Below, piece by piece: positions 32,850 to 41,337 of a stretch of DNA of 64,000 nt (position 1 is its first letter; each line of letters begins with the position of its first letter). Below the pieces are notes generated by a model, which was given only the letters and a program-made list of their open reading frames with translations, searched no databases and was not told where the DNA came from. The stretch is from Kibdelosporangium philippinense (lineage in GTDB: Bacteria; Actinomycetota; Actinomycetes; Mycobacteriales; Pseudonocardiaceae). Position numbers and translations under genes: made by a program. The stretch lies in contig NZ_JAJVCN010000004.1 of assembly GCF_021390435.2 (NCBI RefSeq), positions 1,964,501-2,028,500 of the forward strand, in the 5' to 3' direction.

Positions 32850-35800
32850 ATGGAGTTCGACCGCCGTGTCTTCCCGCGGAATTCCGCTGTGAGTGCCGGT
32901 GCTTTCGTCCTGCCACACAAAAAGGGGCCTGAATCGATGTGGGTCGAACGGACCACAGTGGAGTACGCCGATTCGTTGCTTGGCACCGATGTGGCGAATC
33001 CGCGCCTCTCGTGGGTACTCGGTTCGGAGCTGCCTGGTGCCCGCCAAACGGCGTACCAAATCAGGGTCAAGGGAATGTGGGACTCCGGCAAGGTTTCCTC
33101 GGACCAGTCGGTCGCCGTGCGCTACGCGGGATCGCCATTGCGGCCTCAGACCCGATACGAGTGGCAAGTCAGAGCGTGGGATTCCGCCAACCGGCCGACG
33201 GAATGGTCGCGGTTGGGATGGTGGGAGACCGGGCTGCTCGGGACCGCGTGGCAGGCGCGCTGGATCGGTTCTCCCGCACCCGAAGCTCCGCCGTCGATCG
33301 AGGGCGCCTCGTGGATCTGGTCGGCGACAGCGCCTGTGGCGTCCCGTTGGTTTCGTGGAGCCGTCGACATTTCCGGGTCGATCACCCGGGCGCGGATCGT
33401 CGCAACCGCGGACGACGACTTCACCCTTTTCGTCAACGGGACCCAGGTTCTGCATGCCCCGCAGGCGACGGACAGCTGGAAGACGGCGTTGTCCGCTGAC
33501 GTGACCGCGCTTATACGTTCGGGCCGAAACGTTCTCGCTGCCCTTGCGACGAATCGCGGCACGCCAGGATCGACCAACCCGGCCGGATTGTTGGTCCGGC
33601 TCGCGGTCGATCAGCAGGCTTTCGTGACCGGCGAGGGATGGAAGGTCGCCGAATCGGAGCACAGTGGATGGCAGCAGCCAGAGTTCGATGACTCAGCGTG
33701 GACCGTGGCGACCGTGCTTGCGTCATATGGGCAAGGAGTATGGGGCAGCAACGTCACGGTCTCCGCTCCAGAACCGCCGGCGCCCTTGTTACGCAAGGAG
33801 TTCGCCATAGACAAGCGCGTGACCAAAGCGCGGCTGTACATCAGCGGCCTGGCGTATTACGACGCCACCATCAATTCCAAGCGCGTCGGAACCCAGGTCC
33901 TCGACCCCGGGTTCACCGACTACGACGAAACCGTGCTCTACGCGACCCACGACGTGACAAACCTGGTCAAGCGAGGATCCAACACCCTGGAAGTGTTGCT
34001 GGGCCGTGGGTTCTACGCAATGACCACGCCCAACGTGTGGAACTGGCATCGGGCGACCTGGTACGGCGAACCCAGACTCCTGGCGCAGCTGGAGATCAGC
34101 CATCCGGACGGCACCAAGACGGTCATCGCCTCGGGCCCGGACTGGCAACTCGCCGAAAGCCGCACGATCACCAACTCGCTGTACGCGGGGGAGACCTACG
34201 ATGCGCGCAAAGCCATCGTCTGGCGCGAAGCCGTCATGCTCGATCCTCCGCAAGGGATACTCAAAGCGCAGCAGCACGAGCCGATCGAGGTCCTCGAAAC
34301 CGTGACCCCGACGGTCCAAGAGCTCAGTCCAGGCGTGTACATCGCCGACATGGGCCGCACGATGTCCGGCTGGACCCGGATGTCCGTCCGTGCCTCGTCC
34401 GGAACCGTGATCCGCCTGGTGCACGGCGAGAAACTCAACGAGGACGGCACTGTGTTCTCGGTGAACAAGCATGTGCCCGGCCGTCACCAGACCGATGAGT
34501 ACATCTGCGCGGGCACGGGCCTGGAGACCTGGGAGCCGAAGTTCTCCTACAAGGGATTCCGTTATGTCCAGATCGCCGGTACACGCCCGGAAGCGTTGCA
34601 AGGCAAGGTAGTGCAGAGCGCTGTGCCGGACACCGGGACATTCCGTTGCTCGGAACCCTTTTACGAACAGCTCGACCAGGCAATGCGACGGACTTTGCGT
34701 AACAACCTGCACGGCATCCCGACCGACACCCCGATGTTCGAGAAGAACGGTTGGACGGGCGATGCGCAGCTCGGCGCGCCGGTGATGATGTATGCCTTCG
34801 GCATGGCCCGGTTCCTGACCAAGTGGCTCAACGACCTTGCCGACAGCCAGAACGACGTCGGCCAGCTGCCGGTGGTCGTGCCCAGTGGCAGCTGGGGCTA
34901 CCGGGAAGCCGCGCCCGCTCCGGAATGGACAACGGTGTATCCGTTCCTGCTGCGCGAGATGTACCGGATCTACGGCGACACGTCCATCGCGGGCGAGCAC
35001 TGGGAAACGCTGACCCGTTACCTGGACTGGGAAATCGGGCGGTTGCAGGACGGGCTCGCGATCACCGCACTCGGCGACTACCTCCCGCCCGGATACCGGG
35101 GCAACCCGCCGGAGGACACGCGGCTGACCGCGACCGCGTACCTGCATCGGGCATTGACCGACACCGCGGAACTCGGGGACCTGTTGGGGCACAGCGACAC
35201 GGCTGCCAGATACCGCTCGGTCTCGGCCGCCTGTCGTGCCGCTTTGAACGAGACTTTCCTGGTAGACGGACGTTATCGGACCGACAAGGATCCGGACTAC
35301 CGGCAGACCTCCAACGCGATCCCGCTGATGTTCGGCCTTGTCCCGTCGGGTTCGGTGGCTTCTGTTGTCGCCAACCTGGTGGCAGATGTCAAAGCACGCG
35401 GGAATCACTTGAACACGGGTGCTCTCGGCACGAGCGTCCTGCTACGTGTGTTGTCAGAACACGGTCACGCGGATGTTGCGCACGCTGTGGCAACGCAACG
35501 GACGTTCCCGAGCTGGGGCTACTGGTTCGACAACGGTGCCGACACGATGTGGGAGATGTGGCCGCTCGACTCGCGGTCACGTAACCACTACTTCCAGGGC
35601 ACATTAGTGCAGTGGTTGTACGAAAACGTGGCGGGACTACGCCCCGGCGATGACGGTTACCGGCGGTTCACCGTCAAGCCGGACGCCCGGGTCGGCGTGA
35701 ACTGGGCGGAGACGTCGGTACGGACCGTGCGGGGCTTGGCTTCTGTCGCGTGGTCACGCGTAGGCCCGACTGTCCATCTGACGACAGTGGTGCCAGTTGG

Positions 35801-35942
35801 CTGCACGGCGGAGGTTTACGTGCCCGGGGTGGTCCGGACCAGTCCGGCTGACGCGGAGTTCGTCCGCGAAGAGCCGGGTTTCCAGGTGTTTCGCGTCGCC
35901 GCGGGCCGGTGGGCGTTCGCCGGTGACGTGGATCACCCTTAG
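32850..35942 (+). CDS. Alpha-L-rhamnosidase, GH78 family, probably exported
   Basis: 1030 residues. The start MEFDRRVFPRNSAVSAGAFVLP has a twin-arginine-like RRVF followed by a weakly hydrophobic stretch, so Tat export is possible though the signal is atypical. Order: N-terminal Fn3-like part with NPRLSWVL, beta-sandwich inserts, the rhamnosidase N domain (ISGLAYYDATINSKRVG, LDPGFTDYDETVLY; about 330-370), the (alpha/alpha)6 catalytic domain with DTPMFEKNGWTGDAQLGA (about 627-645, holding acidic catalytic residues), and a C-terminal beta-sandwich. It releases terminal rhamnose from plant or microbial glycosides. GGAGGG precedes the ATG at 32850, and a LacI-type operator lies just upstream. 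Confidence 0.92.
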   Translation: MEFDRRVFPRNSAVSAGAFVLPHKKGPESMWVERTTVEYADSLLGTDVANPRLSWVLGSELPGARQTAYQIRVKGMWDSGKVSSDQSVAVRYAGSPLRPQTRYEWQVRAWDSANRPTEWSRLGWWETGLLGTAWQARWIGSPAPEAPPSIEGASWIWSATAPVASRWFRGAVDISGSITRARIVATADDDFTLFVNGTQVLHAPQATDSWKTALSADVTALIRSGRNVLAALATNRGTPGSTNPAGLLVRLAVDQQAFVTGEGWKVAESEHSGWQQPEFDDSAWTVATVLASYGQGVWGSNVTVSAPEPPAPLLRKEFAIDKRVTKARLYISGLAYYDATINSKRVGTQVLDPGFTDYDETVLYATHDVTNLVKRGSNTLEVLLGRGFYAMTTPNVWNWHRATWYGEPRLLAQLEISHPDGTKTVIASGPDWQLAESRTITNSLYAGETYDARKAIVWREAVMLDPPQGILKAQQHEPIEVLETVTPTVQELSPGVYIADMGRTMSGWTRMSVRASSGTVIRLVHGEKLNEDGTVFSVNKHVPGRHQTDEYICAGTGLETWEPKFSYKGFRYVQIAGTRPEALQGKVVQSAVPDTGTFRCSEPFYEQLDQAMRRTLRNNLHGIPTDTPMFEKNGWTGDAQLGAPVMMYAFGMARFLTKWLNDLADSQNDVGQLPVVVPSGSWGYREAAPAPEWTTVYPFLLREMYRIYGDTSIAGEHWETLTRYLDWEIGRLQDGLAITALGDYLPPGYRGNPPEDTRLTATAYLHRALTDTAELGDLLGHSDTAARYRSVSAACRAALNETFLVDGRYRTDKDPDYRQTSNAIPLMFGLVPSGSVASVVANLVADVKARGNHLNTGALGTSVLLRVLSEHGHADVAHAVATQRTFPSWGYWFDNGADTMWEMWPLDSRSRNHYFQGTLVQWLYENVAGLRPGDDGYRRFTVKPDARVGVNWAETSVRTVRGLASVAWSRVGPTVHLTTVVPVGCTAEVYVPGVVRTSPADAEFVREEPGFQVFRVAAGRWAFAGDVDHP

Positions 35943-36033
35943 TTCGCCCCTAATTCGGGCGCGATGGAATGGTTCCGGGGCCTTTGCGCGTTGTAATAGT
36001 AGCGAAGGACTGTCACGTGCTTGGAGGCTTGTG

Positions 36034-36942
36034 GTGCTGGAGCCGGAGAACCTGTACGAGGTCGATTCGGACGTGCCGGATTTGACCGGCGCGGTGCTGC
36101 TGCACCACGTGGACGGTTTCATGGACGCCGGATCCGCGGGTGCCTCGCTGGTCGAGGAGCTGCTGAACGCGCATGAGAACCGCGTGATCGCCCGGTTCGA
36201 CGTCGACAGCCTGCTCGACTACCGGGCAAGGCGGCCGTCGATGACGTTCGTACAGGACCACTGGGAGGACTACCAGGCGCCGGAACTCGTGGTGCGCCTG
36301 CTGCACGACCAGGTTGGAACGCCGTTCCTGCTGATGACCGGCCCAGAGCCGGACTTCCGCTGGGAAGCGTTCGCCGAAGCGGTCCGGCAGCTCGTGGACC
36401 GCTGGGGTGTGCGGCTGACGATCGGCGTGCACGGAATCCCGATGGGCGTGCCACACACGCGGCCCTTGGGTTTGACGGCGCATGCGACCCGGCCTGAGCT
36501 GGTCAAGGACTACCAGCCGCTGTTCAGCCGGGTTCAGGTGCCTGGAAACGTGGCCGGGTTGCTGGAGCTGCGTCTCGGCGAATCCGGGCACGACGCGATC
36601 GGTTTCGCGGCCCACGTGCCGCACTACTTGGTCCAGTCGACCTATCCGGCCGCGGCTCTGGTGCTGCTGGACGCGGTGAGCAAGGCGACCGGTCTGGTTC
36701 TGTCGGGCGGTTCGCTTGCCGAGAGCTCCCGTCGCGCGGACGCGGAGATCGCGCGTCAGGTCGCGGAGTCCGACCAGATCGCCGAGGTCGTGAAGGCGCT
36801 CGAGCAGCAGTACGACACGTTCACGTCGGCCAAGGACGAGGACAACCTGCTGTTGGACCCGAACGACATCCCGAGCGCGGACGAGCTTGGGGCGGAACTG
36901 GAGCGGTTCCTGGCGGAGCAGCAAAACGGGAAAACAGAATAA
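36034..36942 (+). CDS. PAC2-family protein
   Basis: 302 residues starting VLEPENLYEVDSDVPDL. It has HHVDGFMDAGSAGASLVEELL (about 20-42), a pattern of alternating strands and helices, and the conserved GxPMGVPHTRP and YLVQSTYPAAALVLLDAVSKATGL segments of the actinobacterial PAC2 (proteasome assembly chaperone-like) proteins. The tail from about 260 is charged and helical. The role in actinobacteria is unsettled. The second of two adjacent GTGs (36034) has the better spacing from GGAGG. A palindrome copy follows the stop. Confidence 0.82.
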   Translation: MLEPENLYEVDSDVPDLTGAVLLHHVDGFMDAGSAGASLVEELLNAHENRVIARFDVDSLLDYRARRPSMTFVQDHWEDYQAPELVVRLLHDQVGTPFLLMTGPEPDFRWEAFAEAVRQLVDRWGVRLTIGVHGIPMGVPHTRPLGLTAHATRPELVKDYQPLFSRVQVPGNVAGLLELRLGESGHDAIGFAAHVPHYLVQSTYPAAALVLLDAVSKATGLVLSGGSLAESSRRADAEIARQVAESDQIAEVVKALEQQYDTFTSAKDEDNLLLDPNDIPSADELGAELERFLAEQQNGKTE

Positions 36943-36949
36943 AAAGCCC

Positions 36950-36995
36950 CTCGTGAGTGGTTATGCGTGTTCTAACACGGATAACCACTCACGAG
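36950..36995. repeat. 46-bp dispersed palindrome, copy 3
   Basis: Arms 36950-36971 and 36974-36995, 22 bp with one mismatch, centre GTTCTAAC (same orientation as copy 2). It is flanked by AAAAAG on the left and CTTTT on the right, giving a U-tract after the stem on both strands. It lies between the convergent PAC2 and ABC permease genes, and is the best case for a terminator role. Confidence 0.92.
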
Positions 36996-37000
36996 CTTTT

Positions 37001-38299
37001 CTAGGCGCGCATGACTGTGGCGATGGGGATGCGGGCTGCCCGGATTGCTGGGATCAGGCCGCCGAGCAAGCCAGCGATCAAACCCGCGATCACTCCGGCA
37101 ACCCCTGCCTGCCAAGGGAACGTGAGATCGCCGAGGGACGGGAACCGGCCGCCGAACATCGACGCCCCGACCTTGAGGCCGAGCGCCCCGGCCCCGATCG
37201 CCGCGGCCGCGGTCATCAAGCCAACCAACAAGGTCTCGGCGAGCACGATCCCGGCGAGCAGGATCCGGGGCGTGCCAACGGCTCGCCGCAAAGCGAATTC
37301 CTCGACCCGTTCACCCACGGTCGCCAGGCCGACGTTCAAGATCCCGGCCGTGCCGATCAGCAGCACGAGCCCGGCCATCCCCAGGAAGATCAGCCGCATC
37401 AAAGCCAGCTGGTCCTCGACGCGTTCGCGGGACTTCACCGTATTGATGTGCATCTCGTCGGCCTTCATTCCCGACGCGATCAGCCGGGCCTTCAACGTCT
37501 CCTGAAGCGCGGTGGCCTCCGGCGCCATGAAGATGCTCATCTGGCCGTCGTTGCCGCTCAACGCGTTGACCGGCAACCAGTTCAGCAGTTCGTCTGCCCG
37601 CACGTAAGCCGTCGGGCTGTACGGGTCACCGTCGTTGACCACGCCGATGATCTGGGGTGTCGCGTCCGCTGTCCCGCCGTCGATGTGCATCTGGGCCGGG
37701 ACTCGGTAGCGTTCGAAGCCTTTGGCCGCTTCCTTGTTCAGCACGATCCGCGGCGCCAAGGACGGCTCCGTCGTGAAGTCCAGCCACTGCCCGGATTCGT
37801 GTTTGAACGCGCGGAACGTCCGGATGTCACCGGTCAGCGCGACGATCCTCAGCTCGATCGCCTTGCCCGGTGGCGCGGCGGTCTGGCCGGGGTCATAGCA
37901 GTTGCCCTGGCTGTCGCACTGGATGTACCGGCCGCCGCCGCTCTGGTCGAACGGCGAGGCGCCCGGGTTCACCGGTGCCACGTTCGGCTCACCGATGACC
38001 GCCCGTTTGCTGATGACGGCGACCGCGTCCGACCGGCCTTTCAGCGTTTCCAGCGTGACCGGGCCCGCTTTCTCGTGTGGTGACAGGTATATCTGCAGCG
38101 TGCCGTCCTTGGCCGTGTTCAGCTCGGACTCGGCAAGCACCTGGCGTTGCGCGAACTCCGATCCCGCCTGCACGACCACCACGGCGAGCACACCGAGGAA
38201 CAGGCTGATCATCGACAGGAACGTACGCAGCTTGCGGGCCCGGATTCCTTGCCCGCCAATAATCAGCGCGGACCGGAACCGGCCGGACAGCCTGATCAC
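37001..38299 (-). CDS. ABC exporter permease, MacB/FtsX type
   Basis: 432 residues. One membrane segment near the N-terminus (about 22-45), a large extracytoplasmic domain (about 50-290), and three C-terminal membrane segments of the FtsX domain (LIFLGMAGLVLLIGTAGILNVGLATVGER, then ILLAGIVLAETLLVGL, AGVAGVIAGLIAGLLGG). The RRAVGTPR motif near 340 contacts the ATPase. GTG start overlapping the ATPase stop. With the ATPase and adaptor it forms a tripartite-like exporter for peptides, drugs or lipids; cargo unknown. Confidence 0.88.
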   Translation of the reverse strand: MIRLSGRFRSALIIGGQGIRARKLRTFLSMISLFLGVLAVVVVQAGSEFAQRQVLAESELNTAKDGTLQIYLSPHEKAGPVTLETLKGRSDAVAVISKRAVIGEPNVAPVNPGASPFDQSGGGRYIQCDSQGNCYDPGQTAAPPGKAIELRIVALTGDIRTFRAFKHESGQWLDFTTEPSLAPRIVLNKEAAKGFERYRVPAQMHIDGGTADATPQIIGVVNDGDPYSPTAYVRADELLNWLPVNALSGNDGQMSIFMAPEATALQETLKARLIASGMKADEMHINTVKSRERVEDQLALMRLIFLGMAGLVLLIGTAGILNVGLATVGERVEEFALRRAVGTPRILLAGIVLAETLLVGLMTAAAAIGAGALGLKVGASMFGGRFPSLGDLTFPWQAGVAGVIAGLIAGLLGGLIPAIRAARIPIATVMRA

Positions 38300-39024
38300 A
38301 CGACCACCTTCTCGTGCGCGGGGGCGAGCTTGCCGTCCTGCAGGCGCAGCACGCGGCCCATCCGGTTGGCGTGCGCGTGGTCGTGCGTGACCAGGATCAG
38401 GCCGCAGCCGCGATCCGTTGCCGAATGCAGGGCGTCGATCACGAGGTTGCCGGTCTCCGTGTCCAGCGCGCCGGTCGGCTCGTCGGCCAGCAGGATCCTC
38501 GGTTCACGGACCAAAGCGCGCGCGATCGCCACCCGCTGCTGCTCACCACCGGACAGCCGGGGCGGCTTGCTCTTGGCCAGATGCGCGATGCCGACCTGCT
38601 CCAACGCCGTCATCACGCGGGCGCGGCGCTTGCGCCGTGGCATCCAGCCCTGGCCGTTGACCAGCGCCATCGCCACGTTCTGCGCCGCGGTGAGGTTCTT
38701 GAGCAGGAAGAAGCGCTGGAACACGAACCCGAACCGCGCGCTGCGCAGCGCGGCCGCCTTGCGCTCGGCGATCCGTGAGATGTCCTGCTCTTCCAGCAGG
38801 TACTGGCCGCCGTCGGACCGGTCGAACAGGCCGATCAGACTCAGCAAAGTGGACTTTCCCGACCCGGACCGGCCGAGAATGGCCACGCTTTCTCCACTGT
38901 GGACAGTCAGATCCACGCCGTCGAGGATGGTCCTCGGCTGTTGCTGGCCTTTGAGCGTCTTGGTGATCCCGGACAGCCGGATCAGCGCGGGAGAGCCGAT
39001 CGGCTGCGTCAAATCCATGGTCAC
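38296..39024 (-). CDS. ABC exporter ATPase, MacB/LolD type
   Basis: 242 residues. Walker A GRSGSGKST (about 49-57), Q-loop FGFVFQRFFLL, signature LSGGEQQRVAIARAL, Walker B ILLADEPTGALD and switch His VTHDHAHA are all present. A GTG at 39024 overlaps the adaptor's TGA (GTGA) with GGAGG nine bases upstream; an ATG two codons later is the alternative. It powers the permease encoded next. Confidence 0.93.
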   Translation of the reverse strand: MTMDLTQPIGSPALIRLSGITKTLKGQQQPRTILDGVDLTVHSGESVAILGRSGSGKSTLLSLIGLFDRSDGGQYLLEEQDISRIAERKAAALRSARFGFVFQRFFLLKNLTAAQNVAMALVNGQGWMPRRKRRARVMTALEQVGIAHLAKSKPPRLSGGEQQRVAIARALVREPRILLADEPTGALDTETGNLVIDALHSATDRGCGLILVTHDHAHANRMGRVLRLQDGKLAPAHEKVVV

Positions 39025-40001
39025 TTGATCGGGCCTCCGGCAGCGTCCTGCGGCGCCGGTGGGAGGTTCGGGCCGGGCACGGCGACCGTCTCGTCCCCGG
39101 TCAGCCCGGACTTGATCTGCACGACCTTGCCGTCGGTCAGGCCGAGCACGACGTCCTTGGTGATCCGCTGGCCGCCGGAGCCCATCACGTCGACCTTGCC
39201 CTTGCCCTGGCCACCCGCGACCGCCTCGACCGGCAGCACCATCACGTTCGTCGCCTTCTCGGTGATCACCTCGATGGTCGACTCGGCTCCATTGATCAGC
39301 TTCACGTCCGTCGGCGCCTTGCACACCATCCGCATCCCGGTCGGCTCGGACGGCTCCTGCTTGCGCTCCGGCAGGCCACTCCTCGTCGGAATGGTCGGCG
39401 TGCTTGACGCCGAAGGCGGCGGCACCGAAGCCGAAGGGGCCGGGGGTTCGGGAATTGTGCCTGCGGGCAAGGCGGCGATCGTGCCAAGCACAGCGCACGG
39501 GAACGGGCCTGGGCCGTTCTTGATCTGCGCCTGCACCGAGGACAACGTGTCCGACAGTTGATACGCCTGCTCGCCCTTGATGTCCGCGACGATGCCGTAC
39601 CCGACGTGCTTGGCGGAGACGATCGGCTGGCCCGCAAGGACATTGGCCTTCTCGTCGGCCAGCCTGCCGCTGAAGATCGCCCCAGCCGGGATTTCGACGG
39701 AACTCGGCCTGCCATTCGCGAACACGTTGGCGACCTTGGTCGGCTTCGTCGGCGTCTTGTCCGGCTGCTTGACGTCCAAGTAGCGCACCTGCCCGGCGAC
39801 CGGCGACACCAGACCGAAGGTCGGGTCGATGGTCACCTTGCCGCTCAGGCTGACCTTGTTGGTCAGGTCCTGACGGGTCGGCTTGGTGGACGTCATCTGC
39901 GTGCCACGCGGTGCCATACCCGGCGGCGCCGACTCCGATGACGGCGAACTGCACCCGGCCACGACGAAAAACGCCGCGACGAGCGCGGGGAAGGTGCGCA
40001 C
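39021..40001 (-). CDS. Lipoprotein adaptor of the ABC exporter (membrane-fusion-like)
   Basis: 326 residues. Lipoprotein signal MRTFPALVAAFFVVAGCSS (Cys17). The mature part has the broken barrel-sandwich pattern of adaptor proteins: VSLSGKVTIDPTFGLVSPVAGQVRYLD, a proline/serine-rich insert (about 180-215), then VMVLPVEAVAGGQGKGKVDVMG and TKDVVLGLTDGKVVQIKSGLTGDETVAV near the end. The product of the first gene in the exporter operon. GTG start at 40001. Confidence 0.82.
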   Translation of the reverse strand: MRTFPALVAAFFVVAGCSSPSSESAPPGMAPRGTQMTSTKPTRQDLTNKVSLSGKVTIDPTFGLVSPVAGQVRYLDVKQPDKTPTKPTKVANVFANGRPSSVEIPAGAIFSGRLADEKANVLAGQPIVSAKHVGYGIVADIKGEQAYQLSDTLSSVQAQIKNGPGPFPCAVLGTIAALPAGTIPEPPAPSASVPPPSASSTPTIPTRSGLPERKQEPSEPTGMRMVCKAPTDVKLINGAESTIEVITEKATNVMVLPVEAVAGGQGKGKVDVMGSGGQRITKDVVLGLTDGKVVQIKSGLTGDETVAVPGPNLPPAPQDAAGGPIK

Positions 40002-40138
40002 CAGCTGACCCCCAAGGTCCGGTTCATGGTGATTTGTTCACAATGACGCCGGACAGCCGGGAAAGGTTGCGTCGAGCGTCACCACGGAACACGTCATTTG
40101 ATCTTGCACTGGCCCCCAGCCTCAGTCAGGCTATCGGG

Positions 40139-41107
40139 GTGGCATGGCGCGCCCAAGGAGGGGGACCCCTGAGCGATCAGACCGTCACTGAAGGAATCAC
40201 TGCCCAGGTAGACCGGCTCTCAACCACCATCGCGCCAACCGAGCACGCGGAATACCGTGCGCAGGCGCGTAAGTGGCTCGCCTCGGCCGCTACCGGGTCT
40301 TCAGTGGCACACCGGATCACGGTGGCCCGCGGCTACCTCAAGCTGCTTGCCGCCGGAGTGTGGGGCGTTGACGAAAGCTGGCGTGGCGAGGTCCGTGACC
40401 TCGTGCACGCGTTGCGGCCAACCGAAGACGATCAGTCGAGTGCGTCCGGCGAGCAGCTGGACGAGCTCTACGCGCTGATCGCGATCGGGCTGGCGTTGTT
40501 GTTGCAGGACGCGAATCTGCACGGCGGCGCGGGTGCGGACCTGATCGCGCGCTCGGCGTGGGACGAGGTCCAGGAACTGGCCGCGTTCGCGGACGAGTCC
40601 GTCGTGGACAAGTTCCTCGTGCACTCGACCCAGCTGCATGCCCGCGTGGCGACTGAGTCCGAGGTGCAGAGCGTCGTCGAGCTGGCGATGGCGACGGCCG
40701 ACGACCCGAACGCGGAGATCATCGCCGCGTTGGAGGGCGAAGGTCTGCAGGCGGAGCTGATGGACAGCGTGTGGGTGATCGACGGCGACTTCCGTACGCC
40801 GCTGCGTGCCGCCGCGCGTGCCGCGACGCTGATTGGCAGCCCGTGCGTGGTACTTGCCCGCAACACCAAGAAGTCCACTGTGTTGCTGTGGCGTGATTCG
40901 ACGCTCGCGATGGCGGATTCGACGGTGCCGCGCTGGCGGATCTACCGGATCGTGCCACCGACCACGCCGCAGTCGAAGTTCGGCGGCGGCGAGGGACTGC
41001 CGTCCACCCGCGACATCTTCCCGCTCGCACCGGCCCCCGAGCAGGTTCGCACGCTGGCCGATCAGGCCGGAGTGGCACTGCCGATGCTGCTCGCGGCCCT
41101 GCGCTAG
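40139..41107 (+). CDS. Unknown actinobacterial protein
   Basis: About 322 residues with no recognised family. It is mostly helical in the first 190 residues (TITAQVDRLSTTI-like start, HRITVARGYLKLLAAGVWG) and more mixed later (VWVIDGDFRTPLRAAARAATLIGSPCVVLARN). No signal peptide or membrane segment. The start is uncertain: GTG at 40139 is given, but AAGGAGG at 40155-40161 points to a CTG at 40169 (LSDQTVTEGI). The stop TAG (41105-41107) is part of the CTAG that starts inverted repeat B. The Ser/Thr kinase gene follows after that repeat. Confidence 0.6.
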   Translation: MAWRAQGGGPLSDQTVTEGITAQVDRLSTTIAPTEHAEYRAQARKWLASAATGSSVAHRITVARGYLKLLAAGVWGVDESWRGEVRDLVHALRPTEDDQSSASGEQLDELYALIAIGLALLLQDANLHGGAGADLIARSAWDEVQELAAFADESVVDKFLVHSTQLHARVATESEVQSVVELAMATADDPNAEIIAALEGEGLQAELMDSVWVIDGDFRTPLRAAARAATLIGSPCVVLARNTKKSTVLLWRDSTLAMADSTVPRWRIYRIVPPTTPQSKFGGGEGLPSTRDIFPLAPAPEQVRTLADQAGVALPMLLAALR

Positions 41108-41268
41108 TGTCGCGTGCCTCTGTTCCCTTTCGCCTTGCTGGGAGATCAAATTGTTCCTGGTGGTGACGCCGGGACGGCGGAATACTGGTTGTCTTTCGGC
41201 GTTCCGGCCGTTGCCGCCAGGGACGATTTGAGCCCCAGCAAGGCCAAGGGAACAGGGGCACGCGATAC
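41104..41268. mobile_element. MITE-like long inverted repeat B, starting at CTAG
   Basis: Left arm 41107-41142 and right arm 41234-41268 match over about 35 positions with few mismatches (outer part TCGCGTGCC and CTGTTCCCTT). Inner arms also pair (around TTCCTGG/CCAGGGA). The exact centre carries AATACTGGTTGTCTTT (41181-41196), identical to that of repeat A, although the outer arms differ from A. No coding capacity. It begins at the stop codon of the unknown gene and ends 69 bp before the kinase start. Confidence 0.7.
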
Positions 41269-41337
41269 TCGTCCTGTCGGTCAGCCCGGCTACGATGCGT
41301 GGCCTGGGCTGATCACAAAGACTGGGTGGGGGTAGTC

